A stretch of 64,000 bases of DNA from Irineochytrium annulatum. Lineage: Eukaryota > Chytridiomycota > Chytridiomycetes > Chytridiales > Chytridiaceae. Shown in pieces: positions 33,713-45,076 of this stretch. Positions within the stretch are counted from its first letter, which is position 1; every line of letters begins with the position of its first letter. The position numbers were made by a program, and so were the translations under genes. The stretch spans positions 1-64,000 of the forward strand of contig JADGJL010000031.1 in the NCBI GenBank assembly GCA_027600665.1. The letters run 5' to 3'. The notes under the pieces were generated by a model that was not told the origin of the DNA, searched no databases, and saw nothing but the letters and a program-made list of their open reading frames with translations.

Positions 33713-36700
33713 TTATTTCTTCCGCATTCTTAAGTCCCCTATCGACTTGCCAGATATTCCCGCCTTTTTCTTCACCTTTAACCCGTCCGCGTGCTTTGAC
33801 TCCTCTACTGCAGGAGTAGGGGATAAGGTTGTTGCAGACCCTGTGACGATTGGCTCAGATATCACCACATTGGAATCATGGTGTGCCGGGTTGCCTTCGT
33901 GCATGTTCTGGATCTTCTGAGCTAATGTCAACTGGGAAGAGCGAGATTGACCCTTTGAGAGTGATAGCTGTGGTGATTCGCTGCCCCGCTCGCTGGTTTC
34001 ATTTCCATCAATATCAAAGAACTTCGCCTCCTTTTCACGTGGCTGGGGCGTTGCTGTTGGTGATCCTGGGAGTGGGACACCAGCTTGTTGACGAAATGAC
34101 GAATGATGTTTCAGCAACACGCCATTAAAAAAATTAACTAGAAAAATTACCTGCCAGCGGGACGCAAACGGGTTTTGAAGGAGTCCCTAAATATTTTCTA
34201 TTAAAACAATGCTCTTAAAGGTGAAAAGCAATGTGGCAGTGATTTTTGGGATATATAAATATGAGAAAAACAATTAAAACCAACCAACCAAATTAAAAAA
34301 AATAAAATNNNNNNNNNNATCTTACCTTCTGTCTCCGCACCAATAAAGCACAAGGAAAAATAGTAGTTACAGCCTGATTTTGTTAGCAAACGTCCGCCTG
34401 ATTTGAAGTTTACTCACAAGGGTCCAAGTCGTCAACCCTAAGCTCCTGTCGATCGATGCCTTCAACCACCGAAACCATTTTAGCCCCAAGAAGTTCATTT
34501 ACAGCCGTAACGCGGTACCCAACAACTTGCTTAAACGCCGGCAGCGCCATTAAGCTGTCGGTGAGTGGAATCGTGACTAGCACCGAGTTCGGCGACGTAA
34601 CATCTATCCGTGGCTCCATCGCAACCGGGATCATGTTATCTGTGGTGGACTTTACATCAGTAAGGCAAGCCAGGAGAAGTCTCCAGTACCTAAAACGACT
34701 TCATCACTAAGATCGCTCTGTTCGGATTCTCCCGCTCCATTGATCGCAAACACGGAGAAAAGGTACGAAGCCCCTGGTTCCAAACCGTCAATTAAATACT
34801 CCAACTGTTCAACTGAAAGCGTCGCAGGTGGCGTGAAGATGGTTGTTGTGGCCGTAGGGTGGGATGTGGCGGCCTCTTCCGACACGGATTTGCTATACAG
34901 TATCCGCCAGCACTCGATATCCGACCCAGCGTTGTGATTGCATTGGGAAGATATGCTAACGGATGTGGCGTTCATCTTTTTCAGCCTTGGTTTAGTAGGT
35001 TTTAACGGTGGCACATCTACGTTCACGAAACGTTACAAATTAAATGTGCCGGAGCAGATAATACCAAGCATGGCGCAATCGCTTATCCTACTGAATTCAC
35101 TCGTTCCCATGGCGTTAATAGCCGCCACCTTGAAGTAATGCGGCACAGCGAGCTGAGGGTTGGCGTATTTGAATAAGTACGATTGCTGGCTGCGATTATA
35201 TTTATGCTCCACCGCATATTCCACGTAGGCGTTCTCGGCATCTACTTCGCCGATCAAAAAACACTCATCCATGTTTGGATCATTGCTGTGATAAACTTGG
35301 AACCTAGTTGGCGGCGAGCCGGTTCCATCAGATGGCTTTATAATAAGGTCAATGACCAAAGGGTCCACGGAGGTAACGATGGTAGGTGTAAGTGGGGGTT
35401 CGGGTAATGCGTCTGAGGAAAACGGTCAGAAGACGGATGACATTATTATTCGGCTTTGTTATCGTACCGACGAGAAGTGAGTTCGATAGCGAGCAGGGTC
35501 CATCCACTTCCTCGTTGCTTGCAAAGATCTGGAAGTAATAGATGTGCCCGCTTGATAGCCCGCGGACTCTTAGGGTGTAATGAACAGTAAAGGTCTTCCC
35601 ATCCTTGCTTAAGTCGACAAGGTCGACGTTAACGACGCCTCCCGATGACGTCAATGTATGTCCTCCGGCAAGATCCGCGTTGATGACCACGTCGTGCACC
35701 TCATGCATAAAACCAGCATCCTCCGAGTATCGCAACGTATGCCTGGAATACTCGATATCGTTTGGAGGGTCATTAAATGGCACTGTAAGATTAATGGTAA
35801 CGGATGTCGACGATTCCAACGAGACTGTGTAGGTCGACGTTTTGGGTAGCTTGTCTGAGATGAAAGTAAGGTACAAGCCAAGACCAAGATTTCAAACCGA
35901 GAATGAGCTGACGACGGCGTAACTCGGACTCTTCTTTGCTCCGCTGTTCGCATTTTTTACACGCAGACGCATCCGATTTCCGATGGACGGCGTTGTACCG
36001 ATATATGGACAATGAGGCGATTTCTTTATCCCTCTCCTTAAGCGTTGTCAGTTCTCATGAAGTCGTATCATCTACTCACCCGCACAACCTCCTCTAGTTT
36101 GCTGGTCTTCTCCTTTAGGAACGTGTTTTCTTTCTCGAAGTTATGCATCTTGGCCCTCAGTTGCTTATTCTCATTGTTCACGTTCTTCTCAATCATTTCT
36201 CCTTTGCGCAAAGCTTCCTGAATCAGTATTAGCACAGCCTCGTTTAATGCTCTATACCGCGGCGACCCGTTCTTGCTCCATCAACTTTTTGCTTGAATCC
36301 AGTATCTGTTTGCTCAAAGCTTTCCGCTCAAGCAACTCTTGCGACGCTACCAATGTCTCGAGCCTGCTCCCATGGTCGCGAAGTTTTCTGCACTCGTCAT
36401 TCAAAGCTCGTATTTGCCGGGAGTCCATATTTAGTTGTGAAAAATACGACTTAATCTTTTGCTATCAAATTATGAGCAAAGCCTGCAGCAACTAGAAAAT
36501 ATGTTATTGAACCTTCAGGCCGGCAATCTCATCCCGCAAGCCCCGGATCAATTTTGGGGCATCCTGATTCTGTGAGTCCAACATCTGTATCTCCTTTTGC
36601 TGCCGCCGCTCGATCTACTTTTGTGAGTAAATCCTTTTGATCACAGCGCTCCACCTGTTTAAGTAACACGTTCTCGTGTCGTGCTTTCAACAGCTCTATC

Positions 36701-36951
36701 TCCTTTTCTCTCATCACCGCTCGCAGTCTGTCCATCTGATCCAAGACAGTATCCAACTGTGAAAAGTAGGAGGCCGACATGGCCCTCGGATTCGACTCTT
36801 GCACGGTGGCGTAAAGTGGGGGCAGGACATCTGCAGGTTCCGGAAGCAGCTTCGACGGCGTTTTGCTCAGATGATCCCCTTTCTTCGCGTGCACATTCGC
36901 CTGTCGAGGCGTTTGCGATCCGTATACCCTGCTTCGCTCCAACTCCTCCAT
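33713..36951 (-). CDS. Coiled-coil plus fibronectin type III repeat protein, function unknown
   Basis: The N-terminal half is long coiled coil (DTVLDQMDRLRAVMREKEIE, RQIRALNDECRKLRDHGSR, and ALRKGEMIEKNVNNENKQLR to KTSKLEEVV). A Cys pair with charged residues (ACKKCEQRSKEESE) ends it. About four fibronectin-III-like domains follow: one with YSRHTLRYSEDAG...VRGLSSGHIYYFQIFASN, one with RFQVYHSND...PHYFKVAAINAMG, one with LEPGASYLFSVFAINGAGES, and a last with YRVTAVNEL. The C-terminal exon is Ser/Lys-rich and probably disordered. Introns include 34187-34417, which contains the 10-N gap. The start at 36951 is the first ATG in the open first exon. I do not recognise an ortholog; structural or cytoskeletal roles would fit the architecture. 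Confidence 0.65.
34309..34318. other. Assembly gap of ten Ns
   Basis: Ten undetermined bases sit in a very AT-rich, low-complexity stretch inside the 231-nt intron of the coiled-coil/FN3 gene. The round length suggests a placeholder, so the true intron size is unknown. Confidence 0.95.
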
Positions 36952-38142
36952 CCTGCCTGCGCCCGATGCGGTGGACGGAAACGGCTGTCGTTTAACTGAA
37001 GCCACTGTCAAATTCGAGACCTCAGTCCTTCATTCTCAGAACACCGTGTGCTCATCTCACGGGTGGCAAAGGATCTGATGGTTTCTCTTGGCTGCTGGGT
37101 ACGGCCGATGAAGACAGAGCGCGTGCGCATTTACCTCGGCCGTGTTGCGCCTTCAAGCTTGAATTGCCGGCTTTAACGGCATTTGATTATTGGACGTGTC
37201 AGTCGTTCATCAAGCTCCGATTCACGACAGCTGGTCGAGCACGAACAGCGACGGAGGCTACGGCCGTTGTGGTCGGCATTGGACCGCGCTGGGGATATGG
37301 ATGACGTGCTATTATGGGCTACCGCATTCAATATCACGCCGGCCACGCCATCGTGTTGACGTCGCGAAGGCTGTCATTGGCGTCGAGGATTGGGGACAGA
37401 GGATAAGGCCTTCCCGATCGATCTTGCGGGGCCTTTGATGTCGAACTTTGGTCCCGCCGCTGGAGGACGATACTATTGCCGAAGGAACCGAGACCTCAGT
37501 GATTTCTAAGGAATCCAACAGGGCTGACGCGAGAGATACAGTGGCCCGCACCAACTGCCTTCCCCCAACAGGACAAGCCGTTGGCTGCAGGCAAAAGAAG
37601 GCGCCTAAGCGCCTGCGACGTCCAATGATTTGTCTCTTTGTCGCCAGTCTTCCGTGCCCGCGCGCCCCTTCGGTAAGCGGCAACTGGTTCGTTGCATTCG
37701 CTTTAGACGGCCTCAAGGGAGCCGACGTGTGACGGAGGATGGACGCGCTCGGAATATTGCCCTTCTCGAAGCACCAGCGTATCATAGCACCCAGGACCTC
37801 CTCCTTTCCCTTCCATTACCAGCCCCTTCATGCGAGCACCCAACGACTGTCCCGTTCCGTCTCAAACTCTTAAAGGCGCGACAATTGTCTCCCCGACCCT
37901 TCCCCTTGGTCCTCCACTACTAGCTCCCGCTCACGTTGTCGACCACAGCGCCGTAGAGCATGTCCCTATCTCCCGCTTAACCACCCCAACCGTGCCCGCT
38001 CTAACTTCAGCCCTTCCACTGGCTTGCGATGGCGGATATGAGGGTGGCTTGATCCGAACACGTAAGTCCGAATACAAGCCACTGGTGTCAAAGGCGCTTT
38101 TCTTGCTCACCACCACAATCTCCCACCAAGGCTGACGACGGC
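36952..38142. other. 1.2-kb divergent intergenic region
   Basis: The longest gene-free stretch, between the starts of the coiled-coil/FN3 gene and UTP21. Several open frames of 75-160 codons exist on both strands (for example minus 37312-37785), but none shows a family motif, and opposing frames are equally open. It may hold a long promoter or unrecognised 5' exons. Confidence 0.35.
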
Positions 38143-41100
38143 ATGGCTCTCGCGCCTTACAGAACCCTTGGATGCATCGCTTCGGGGGTATCTCCCTCTT
38201 TTCTTGTGCGCGCGCCCGCCTTCTATGCGACAACGTGCACGGGGAAATCATTTCAGATTTACGATGTATTGCTTTATCTTTGCCGATTCCCGCTGAACCT
38301 GTTGAAGCTGGCCAGTTTGTCCCTGCTCTTCAGCGGTACTGCGGACTCGCCGATCACGGCGCTGGCATCAAAGGACGACCTCACCATCGTCGCGTCGCGA
38401 TCTAGCCTGTCTTTCTTCTCTCGGTCCCACTTGGTTTTAACGGGCAGCCATTGGTGGAAGCTAACCCTTCTAAGCTGACTGCGGTTCCGTGGCCCAATGC
38501 CTGCGATTGCGCCGCCCTCACTGTTGTTGCGGACGTCGTTCTCGCTTTGGACGTATTCAACAATGCCATTGTTGTTGCCAACTTAACGACCCTTGGTACC
38601 GTCATCCATTCTTTTTATAGTAGCCCGGCCTGCTCTGATGAAAGTTGCCCTTTGTGAACAAGATGTGGTGAATACCATCAAATTCGAATCCAATATCGTC
38701 GCTACGGCGGTGTTGCACCCATCAACGTACTTAAATAAGATCCTTGTGGCAAGCAAAGATGGGCATCTGCAAGTCTGGAATATTGTTAATCGGTTAGTCC
38801 AGACGTTGCTCTCCTTCCGCTTGTTTCTTCTCTTTTATTCGACCCCTTTGCCGTTGGTAACCAATTTCCCAGTAAAATGATATTCGATTTTCGAGTGAGG
38901 GAATCACCTATCACCTTCTTGTGCCAGACTCTAGCGATTGATGTCGTAGCTGTCGGCTTTGCAGACGGGAATGTCTCCGTCGTCAATATCAGGACGGCCA
39001 ATGTTGTCATGGAGTTCGACCAAGGGGCTCGGGTTACGGGCATATCTTGTCGCTTGGACCAAAATGGTCAGCATGTCATGGCGACAACAAGCTTGGACGG
39101 ACACTTATTCTTGTGGGACATGGATTTGAGACAAATCATTTGCAAGGTGGAGTCCATTCACAAGAGCTCCGCGCATTGCTTCTTTCTCCCTGGCCAGCCT
39201 GTGCTTGTAACCTCGGGGCCGGATAACTGCTTGAAGGTTTGGTCGGCTCCTACTCGCATATCATTTATATATCGTAGATGTGGATCTTCGATAGCGACGA
39301 TGGGAGTCCGCGGCTGTGGAAGTCTCGAACCGGGCACTCTGAACCTCCGTCCCTCATTAAGTTCCTTGAGGACGGCAAATCTATACTAAGCGCCAGCCCG
39401 GATGGGACTCTTCGGTCTTTTTCCACTATTAAGGACTCCCAGAATTTTGAGTTCGCCCAAGGTGCGGCCCTTTTTGTTAACTTGTAAGCTGACATTGTCG
39501 ACTCTTAGGTGCCGTCATGGGAGAGTTCGATATGAAACTTCCGAGCATAGTATCCTTTGACGCAACCACCACCAGGTCGAAAGACTGGGATACGCTCTTG
39601 ACGTGTCATGTAAACGACAAGCACGTGAGGTCCTGGTCAATCAAGAACAAGCGCATTGGTCGGCATGTATTCCCTACGTCGGACGGCTTTCCTGCTAAGG
39701 TAAACACGATGCTTGCTACCCTTTTATGACGGCTGTTAGTGCGTTTGCATCAGCGCGTGTGGGAATTTTGGCTATATCGGTTCCTCTCGCGGAACCATCG
39801 ACCAGGTAAACCTACAATCCGGAATCCGCAGGAGAGTCTTCATTGGTAATTACTTGATTGTACTTATCATTCTGACGTCATGCAGGACATTCGAAGGCGA
39901 TTCTCGGTTTGGGATCCGATGCTCTCAATAAATTGCTGTTGTCGGGGTCTTTGGATCGGACAATCAAGGTTTGAATTGCCATGTAACAGTATTAACGTCG
40001 TCAAGCTGTGGGATGTGGAGACGGGGAAGGCTCGGTCTACGCTTATACAGCCGGCGCCGATATCGAGATTCCTGCTGCATCGCGACAGCAATATCTTGGC
40101 ATTCGCATGCGACGATCTTGGCCTTCGCATACTAGATCTTGAAACTGCAACGGTCATCCGAGAGCTTTGGGGACACACAAATCGGATTTTGGATATGGTA
40201 AGTGAGAGTACTATTATACTTGAACCCACATAACCGTGTGAATTGTAAAAAAAGGCGTTTAGTCCGGATGGGAGGTGGCTGCTCTCGACTTCGTCTGATT
40301 TCACCGTCCGAATCTGGGACATTCCATCTGGGCGCCTTCTTTCCTCAATCAACGTCGATGCGATTGTGATGAGCATATCAGTCATGCAATCCGGAAGCTT
40401 CATCGCGATGTCCCAAACTAGTGGCAACGGAATTTCGTTATGGTAAGGCGAAGCACCTTGTTAGAATTTAATAGTGTTTTAAGGGCCAACTCCCTCGTGT
40501 TCGGCGGAGAGGGGACGGGTCAGCTTGAGACGGACTTAGCGAACGCATTTACGTCAGAACTACGCTTACAAGGTATAGCAAAGCCTTTATGTTTGTTTTT
40601 TTTTTTACAAATTATTATATAGTTGAGAATTTGGTGACTCTGTCATCATCTCAATTCACGAAGCTCAATATGATCACGAACCTTGAGTCTTCGAAGGTGT
40701 TGTGTCGTGATAAAAGAGTTATTCTAACTACCTGCTGCTGCCAACAGAAAAGAAACAAGCCTAAAGAGCTTGTAAAAGCCCAAACGCTTGCTCCGTTCTT
40801 CCTGTCTGCAGAACAGGATCTTAACAGGCCCGGTATAGCTAGTCTGTCGACATCTCACATTCTCGGCAACCGCTCTTTCCAAGATATCGATCTTCATCGT
40901 AACTCGTTGTCCTCGGCGTCCGCCACAGTGAATTTTGAGGAATTGTTGAAGTTCTCGCCTTCCCGATTGGCTTTCGAGATTCAAAGTCTCTCCCCGTCGG
41001 ATAGCATCGCATTTGTCGATTCGATACAATCTCAAGTTAAACGGCTGAAGAACTTCGAGTTCGTTCAGTCATGTCTGCACGTTTATTTAAAGGTTGGTTT

Positions 41101-41323
41101 ACATTTTTGCTCTAATATATAGATCTATTTAAATCCAATCCGCGTTAAGGCTCATTCCGGAGATATCATGCAAGTTCTCGCAGACGAAGATGTAGAAGTT
41201 CCCATCCCAACATCGAAGTCTTTCCAGGCCCTTCAAGAAGAAGTTGCACGAAGTTGGGGAGAGGTAGAAAGTCTGTGCCAACAAACTCTGTCATCTCTCG
41301 ATTTCATTCGCAGTATCGGGTGA
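38143..41323 (+). CDS. UTP21/WDR36, small-subunit processome WD40 protein
   Basis: Component of the UTP-B module in the nucleolus, needed for 18S rRNA processing. Opens [16 protein letters not shown] and [10 protein letters not shown], as in WDR36. WD40-type strands include [88 protein letters not shown] and [18 protein letters not shown]. The C-terminal Utp21-specific domain is present: [23 protein letters not shown] and [16 protein letters not shown]. The first intron (38266-38307, 42 nt) has no stop and keeps frame, but removing it restores the conserved IYD-L join. The stop at 41321-41323 is 12 bp from the IFT56 stop. Confidence 0.9.
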
Positions 41324-41335
41324 TGCTCCCATCTC

Positions 41336-43462
41336 TCACAACCCAAGCCTGTTCTCCTTCGCAAACTAAAATTGATCAATTAGACGCATATGCATTGTAA
41401 TACAGCACAGTACCTTCTTAATGATTCGTATGATGTATTCTACTTGCGGGTTTGAGGTGTTTCTAAGCAGTGTGATGATATCCCTGATTGAGTCTTTTGA
41501 CTCCTCCCCCGAGATGATCTGCTGCAGAACGCCGATGCAGGCCCCTCGCTTTCCCTCCCAGTAGTCTGGGTTCGAATCGAGTCGCTCTAAAACATCAAAC
41601 GCTTTTGCCGAGTACAAGTAGTGTCCCATCTTTCTGCATTTAGCACTCAAATAAGCACGGGTTTTTACCTTGTAACAATCGTTGGCAATCAATTGAAGTA
41701 AGCTGAAAGATTCGCTTGACGTTTCCATCTTCAAATACAGTTCCCATGCCAGCCGGGGCTTCTTGTTCGTTATATCTACACGCAGTCAGACAGCACATCG
41801 GTGTGTAATGGTTACAGCATCTGGCGAGGTGACTTAAGTAAGCGTACTCGTTTTTGAACTTCTCGTTTTGAATCATCAACAAGATGTCTTCGGCCTCCTC
41901 GAACGCTCCCGCCGCCACTTTTGCCTCACCGTAGTTGAAGTTGAATGTGTCGTCATTGTAGAAATAGCCCTTTATGTACCTAATTAATCGCAACAATCGT
42001 AGAGGTTTTTCAACCTTAATTGAATTCAGGTAAATCAGCACGTCGTCGAACTGCTTCAAGAGGAAAAAGCACGACGCCATGCATTGCCGACCAGGGATGG
42101 TGTCACATTCGCTCGCAGACCCTCCAACCAGTTGGAAGTACTGTTGTGCGATTTTGAGGTGGTCTCGCGATTCCTGATCTTGCCCCAACGTGGCATTGAC
42201 AATGCCTTTAAGTATGTACTCCTAAAGTCAATCAGCAAAGCTCTACTGTTAGATCCTTGGTGTACCTGCGGAGTTGCGGGTTCAACGTCCTTCATCAAAT
42301 TATACGCTGAGACAATGTCGTCATTTCGCAGGTAGAAGATGACCAGGTTGAGGCGGGCCTCTGGAATTACATCCAGCAGAGTGGGGAAAACTTGCAGAGC
42401 GCCTTCACCTCCTCGGAACACAACCTCGGGAAATAGTGAGAACTACCCTTCAGACTAACGTATCTACCATATTTTGCTTGATGAGATCCTCTCCAAATCG
42501 GAAGACGGAGTGGGGTCGCTCGGCAATAGTATGCAGTTCGGCCTCCGCGGCCTTGCCGTTGTACAAGCGGAAATGGTTGCAAGCCTTCAAGTTGATAGCG
42601 ACCACACTGTCGGGAAAGTGCTGCAGATACACCGATAGAACCTCCTGTGAGACATCGTAGTAATCTAGCTTATAGTAGCACATTGCCACGTAAACATTTA
42701 TTGCGAGGTAGTCCCTTCAGCGGTTTAGCCACTTACAAATCAAAAGATGATCGAACCTATTCTCTAGCAGAATTCGCTTGTAGATATCGATGGCTTCTTG
42801 ATAATGACTTCGCAGGTAGTGTATAGATGCCAAGCAGAGCTTCACCGGTCATAATCCGGCAATTCATCGGCTTAAAACTAACCTGATCTTCAATTACGTC
42901 CTGTAGGTTCTGATGATACCCCATCAGTCTCTTTTCGTCATTGAACTTATGCGACAAGTGAAAGAGAAGGCGGTTTTGTAATTTGCAAGTCGGCCCTGCG
43001 GATGTCAAGGACTGCATGCATTTAACATGCCGCACCTTTTTGCGCAGCCTCGTCCGCCTCCTTGTACATCCCCATGAAGAAATAGCAGCATGCAAGATAT
43101 AAATGTATCAGCTGGTCGCAATTTGGCTCCTTGACCATCGTTTGATACACCTGTGTGTGGTCAGAATACGTAAGCGAAGCTAAGTTAACCTCCATGGCCT
43201 TCCTGTAGTCTCCCAGGTGAAAGCTCGTGTAGCTGAGCCATAGCTGCGTGTCCTGGTCGAACTTCCCGACGCCTGCGCTGAACTGCTTTTACTGAGCAAG
43301 TTTTGTGCCCGTTCATTCTACCTCTAGGACCGTGATCGCACCCGTGTAATCTCGAGTGGATATGAAATGCTCGAGCTTTGGGACTTTTCGCTTCTTGTCT
43401 ATTGAGGTTGCGGAAGACACTGGCGCGGCGGCGCCGACGGCCTTGGATCGCGAGAGGAGCAT
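41336..43462 (-). CDS. IFT56: Intraflagellar transport protein 56 (IFT56/TTC26/DYF-13)
   Basis: TPR protein of the IFT-B complex, required to build cilia and flagella. The start gives [14 protein letters not shown], then [70 protein letters not shown] text, [19 protein letters not shown] and [12 protein letters not shown]. The most conserved run is in the middle: [19 protein letters not shown] and [16 protein letters not shown]. The C-terminus has [20 protein letters not shown] and the last exon (30 nt, 41336-41365) gives FAKENRLGL after intron 41366-41413. Conservation with animal TTC26 is high over the whole length. It is direct evidence that this organism makes a motile flagellum. Divergent from a coiled-coil gene, starts 67 bp apart. 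Confidence 0.95.
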
Positions 43463-43529
43463 GGCAGCGGCAGCTGAATCAAGCCTCAATCAAGGCTGGG
43501 TCGTCAAATTTCACTGTTAGCCCTTTAGA

Positions 43530-44962
43530 ATGCCTGAGCCGCCCATGCTATCGCCCCCGACGCTCGAGGGGGACGGCGAGTCGGATCTGTCCTCCTCCGA
43601 TCTCAAAAGCCCTCGCCGCTCCCTGTCGTTCAAACGTCCGAAAGCGCCTAAGAAGAAGCGATCGTCAGCAAGTCTGCGCAGCCGCCAGTCTGTTCTCGAA
43701 CCCGAGCATTCCGAGGGAGCGGCGACGGGCACCGGCATTCCTTCAACACCGCCTGTGTCTCCCAGGGCGGAGCTTGGTTCTGACCGACTGCCGAGATCCA
43801 AGAGTTTGGTCACTCGGCCGAGAAAGTGGGACACTGATGACGCCACGGATTCCGACGACCAGGCGGCCATGAAGAAGATTGCGATGGTACGAATGTGCAT
43901 CCATCAGCGAACGTTAACTTCATTCAGCTGGAGAAGCAGCTGAAGCGATATGCCGAGAAGAATGATAGCCTTGAAATCGAGGTGCAGCAATGGAAGAAGG
44001 TGCGTGCGGAAGTCCGATGGTGCTTATAAATGACGTTATGCAGAAATGTGGCGATAAGGAGCACCGGTTGTACGTCGAATACGACCAAGAATTTACGATC
44101 CAAAATCTGAAGGATCAAGTTGACATCCTTACCCGCCAGCTGCATCAGGTTGAGAAGGTGCGAAGCGATTCAGCGCGAAAAGAGGAGATCTCGGATGCCG
44201 AGGCGGCGACCTTTGCGGAGTTGAAGGCATCTTGGACCCATCGGGAGAGCTTGTACACGCAGCAGCTGGCGACGCTGAGGCAGGCGGCTATGGTTCTGGA
44301 GGAGGAGAACGTGCGGCTCCAGGCAGCCTTGGATGCCGAGACAACGGCGAAGCTGGCGCTGAAGGAACGTGAGGGGGCGTATATCATCATGATGAAGTCG
44401 ATGGAGGCCGAACTGGAGAAGGTTTGAAAGCGCGTTGGAGCCATCGCTAATGCGTCTTACAGTCTGCACAAGCCATCCGCAACATGGAGGACCGGCTAGA
44501 TCTTGAAGAGCGACATCGAGCCGATGGCGACCCCGATGTTCTCAATGAGTTATATCTGAAGGTGATTTGTTTGCAAGAGTGCTAGGCGATACTGACTTTG
44601 TGAAAAGATCGAAGTGCTAGAAAACGAGACGCAAAATCTGAAAGACGAGCTTAGTTTACTCGAGGAAGAGCGCGATAAATGGACTCAAATATCAAAAGAG
44701 GCCGCCCCGATGTCCCCAAAGAAAACGAACTTCCCGCCGCGGTCATCGAGCGCCGTCGACCTATTGGATAAGCTGCCGCGCGGGGGTACACTAGAAGTGG
44801 AGCTGCTGAAGACCAAGATTGCGGAGAAGAAGGTGTCCGAGATCGAGCGTAAGTTATTGCGCTCCGATTTGATTTTTAATAAATGCAGGTTTGCGGTCGG
44901 AGAACAGCTTCTTAGTTAAGCAATTGGTGGCAACATTGGATTCCGTTTCTCGTTTATCTTAG
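43530..44962 (+). CDS. Coiled-coil protein of unknown function, paired with IFT56
   Basis: The N-terminal about 110 residues are Pro/Ser/Lys-rich and look disordered (SPRRSLSFKRPKAPKKKR). The rest is almost continuous coiled coil: LEKQLKRYAEKNDSLEIEVQ, FTIQNLKDQVDILTRQLHQV, YTQQLATLRQAAMVLEEENV, IEVLENETQNLKDELSLLEE and LRSENSFLVKQLVATLDSV near the stop. Exons are joined by short introns; the last is at about 44850-44888. No ortholog is recognised. Divergent pairing with IFT56 hints at a flagellar, basal-body or spindle role, but that is inference from position only. Confidence 0.7.
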
Positions 44963-45076
44963 ACTCTCAAGCTCTCTGTTTATGCCCTCGACAGCTTACT
45001 GTGACGCTAACCTCACCAATCATACATCTTAACTATAGACTTTTATTATAGAGTGTCGTTTCTCCAATTGTGTCAA

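Noticed and set aside
37312..37785. 158-codon minus-strand open frame upstream of UTP21
   Set aside because: No family motif, composition like random Arg/Ser-rich antisense, and overlapping plus-strand frames are equally open.
41569..41578. GGTTCGAATC, resembling a tRNA B box
   Set aside because: It falls inside the IFT56 coding exon (opposite strand encodes LDSNPDYW) and no A box or acceptor stem is found at the right distance.
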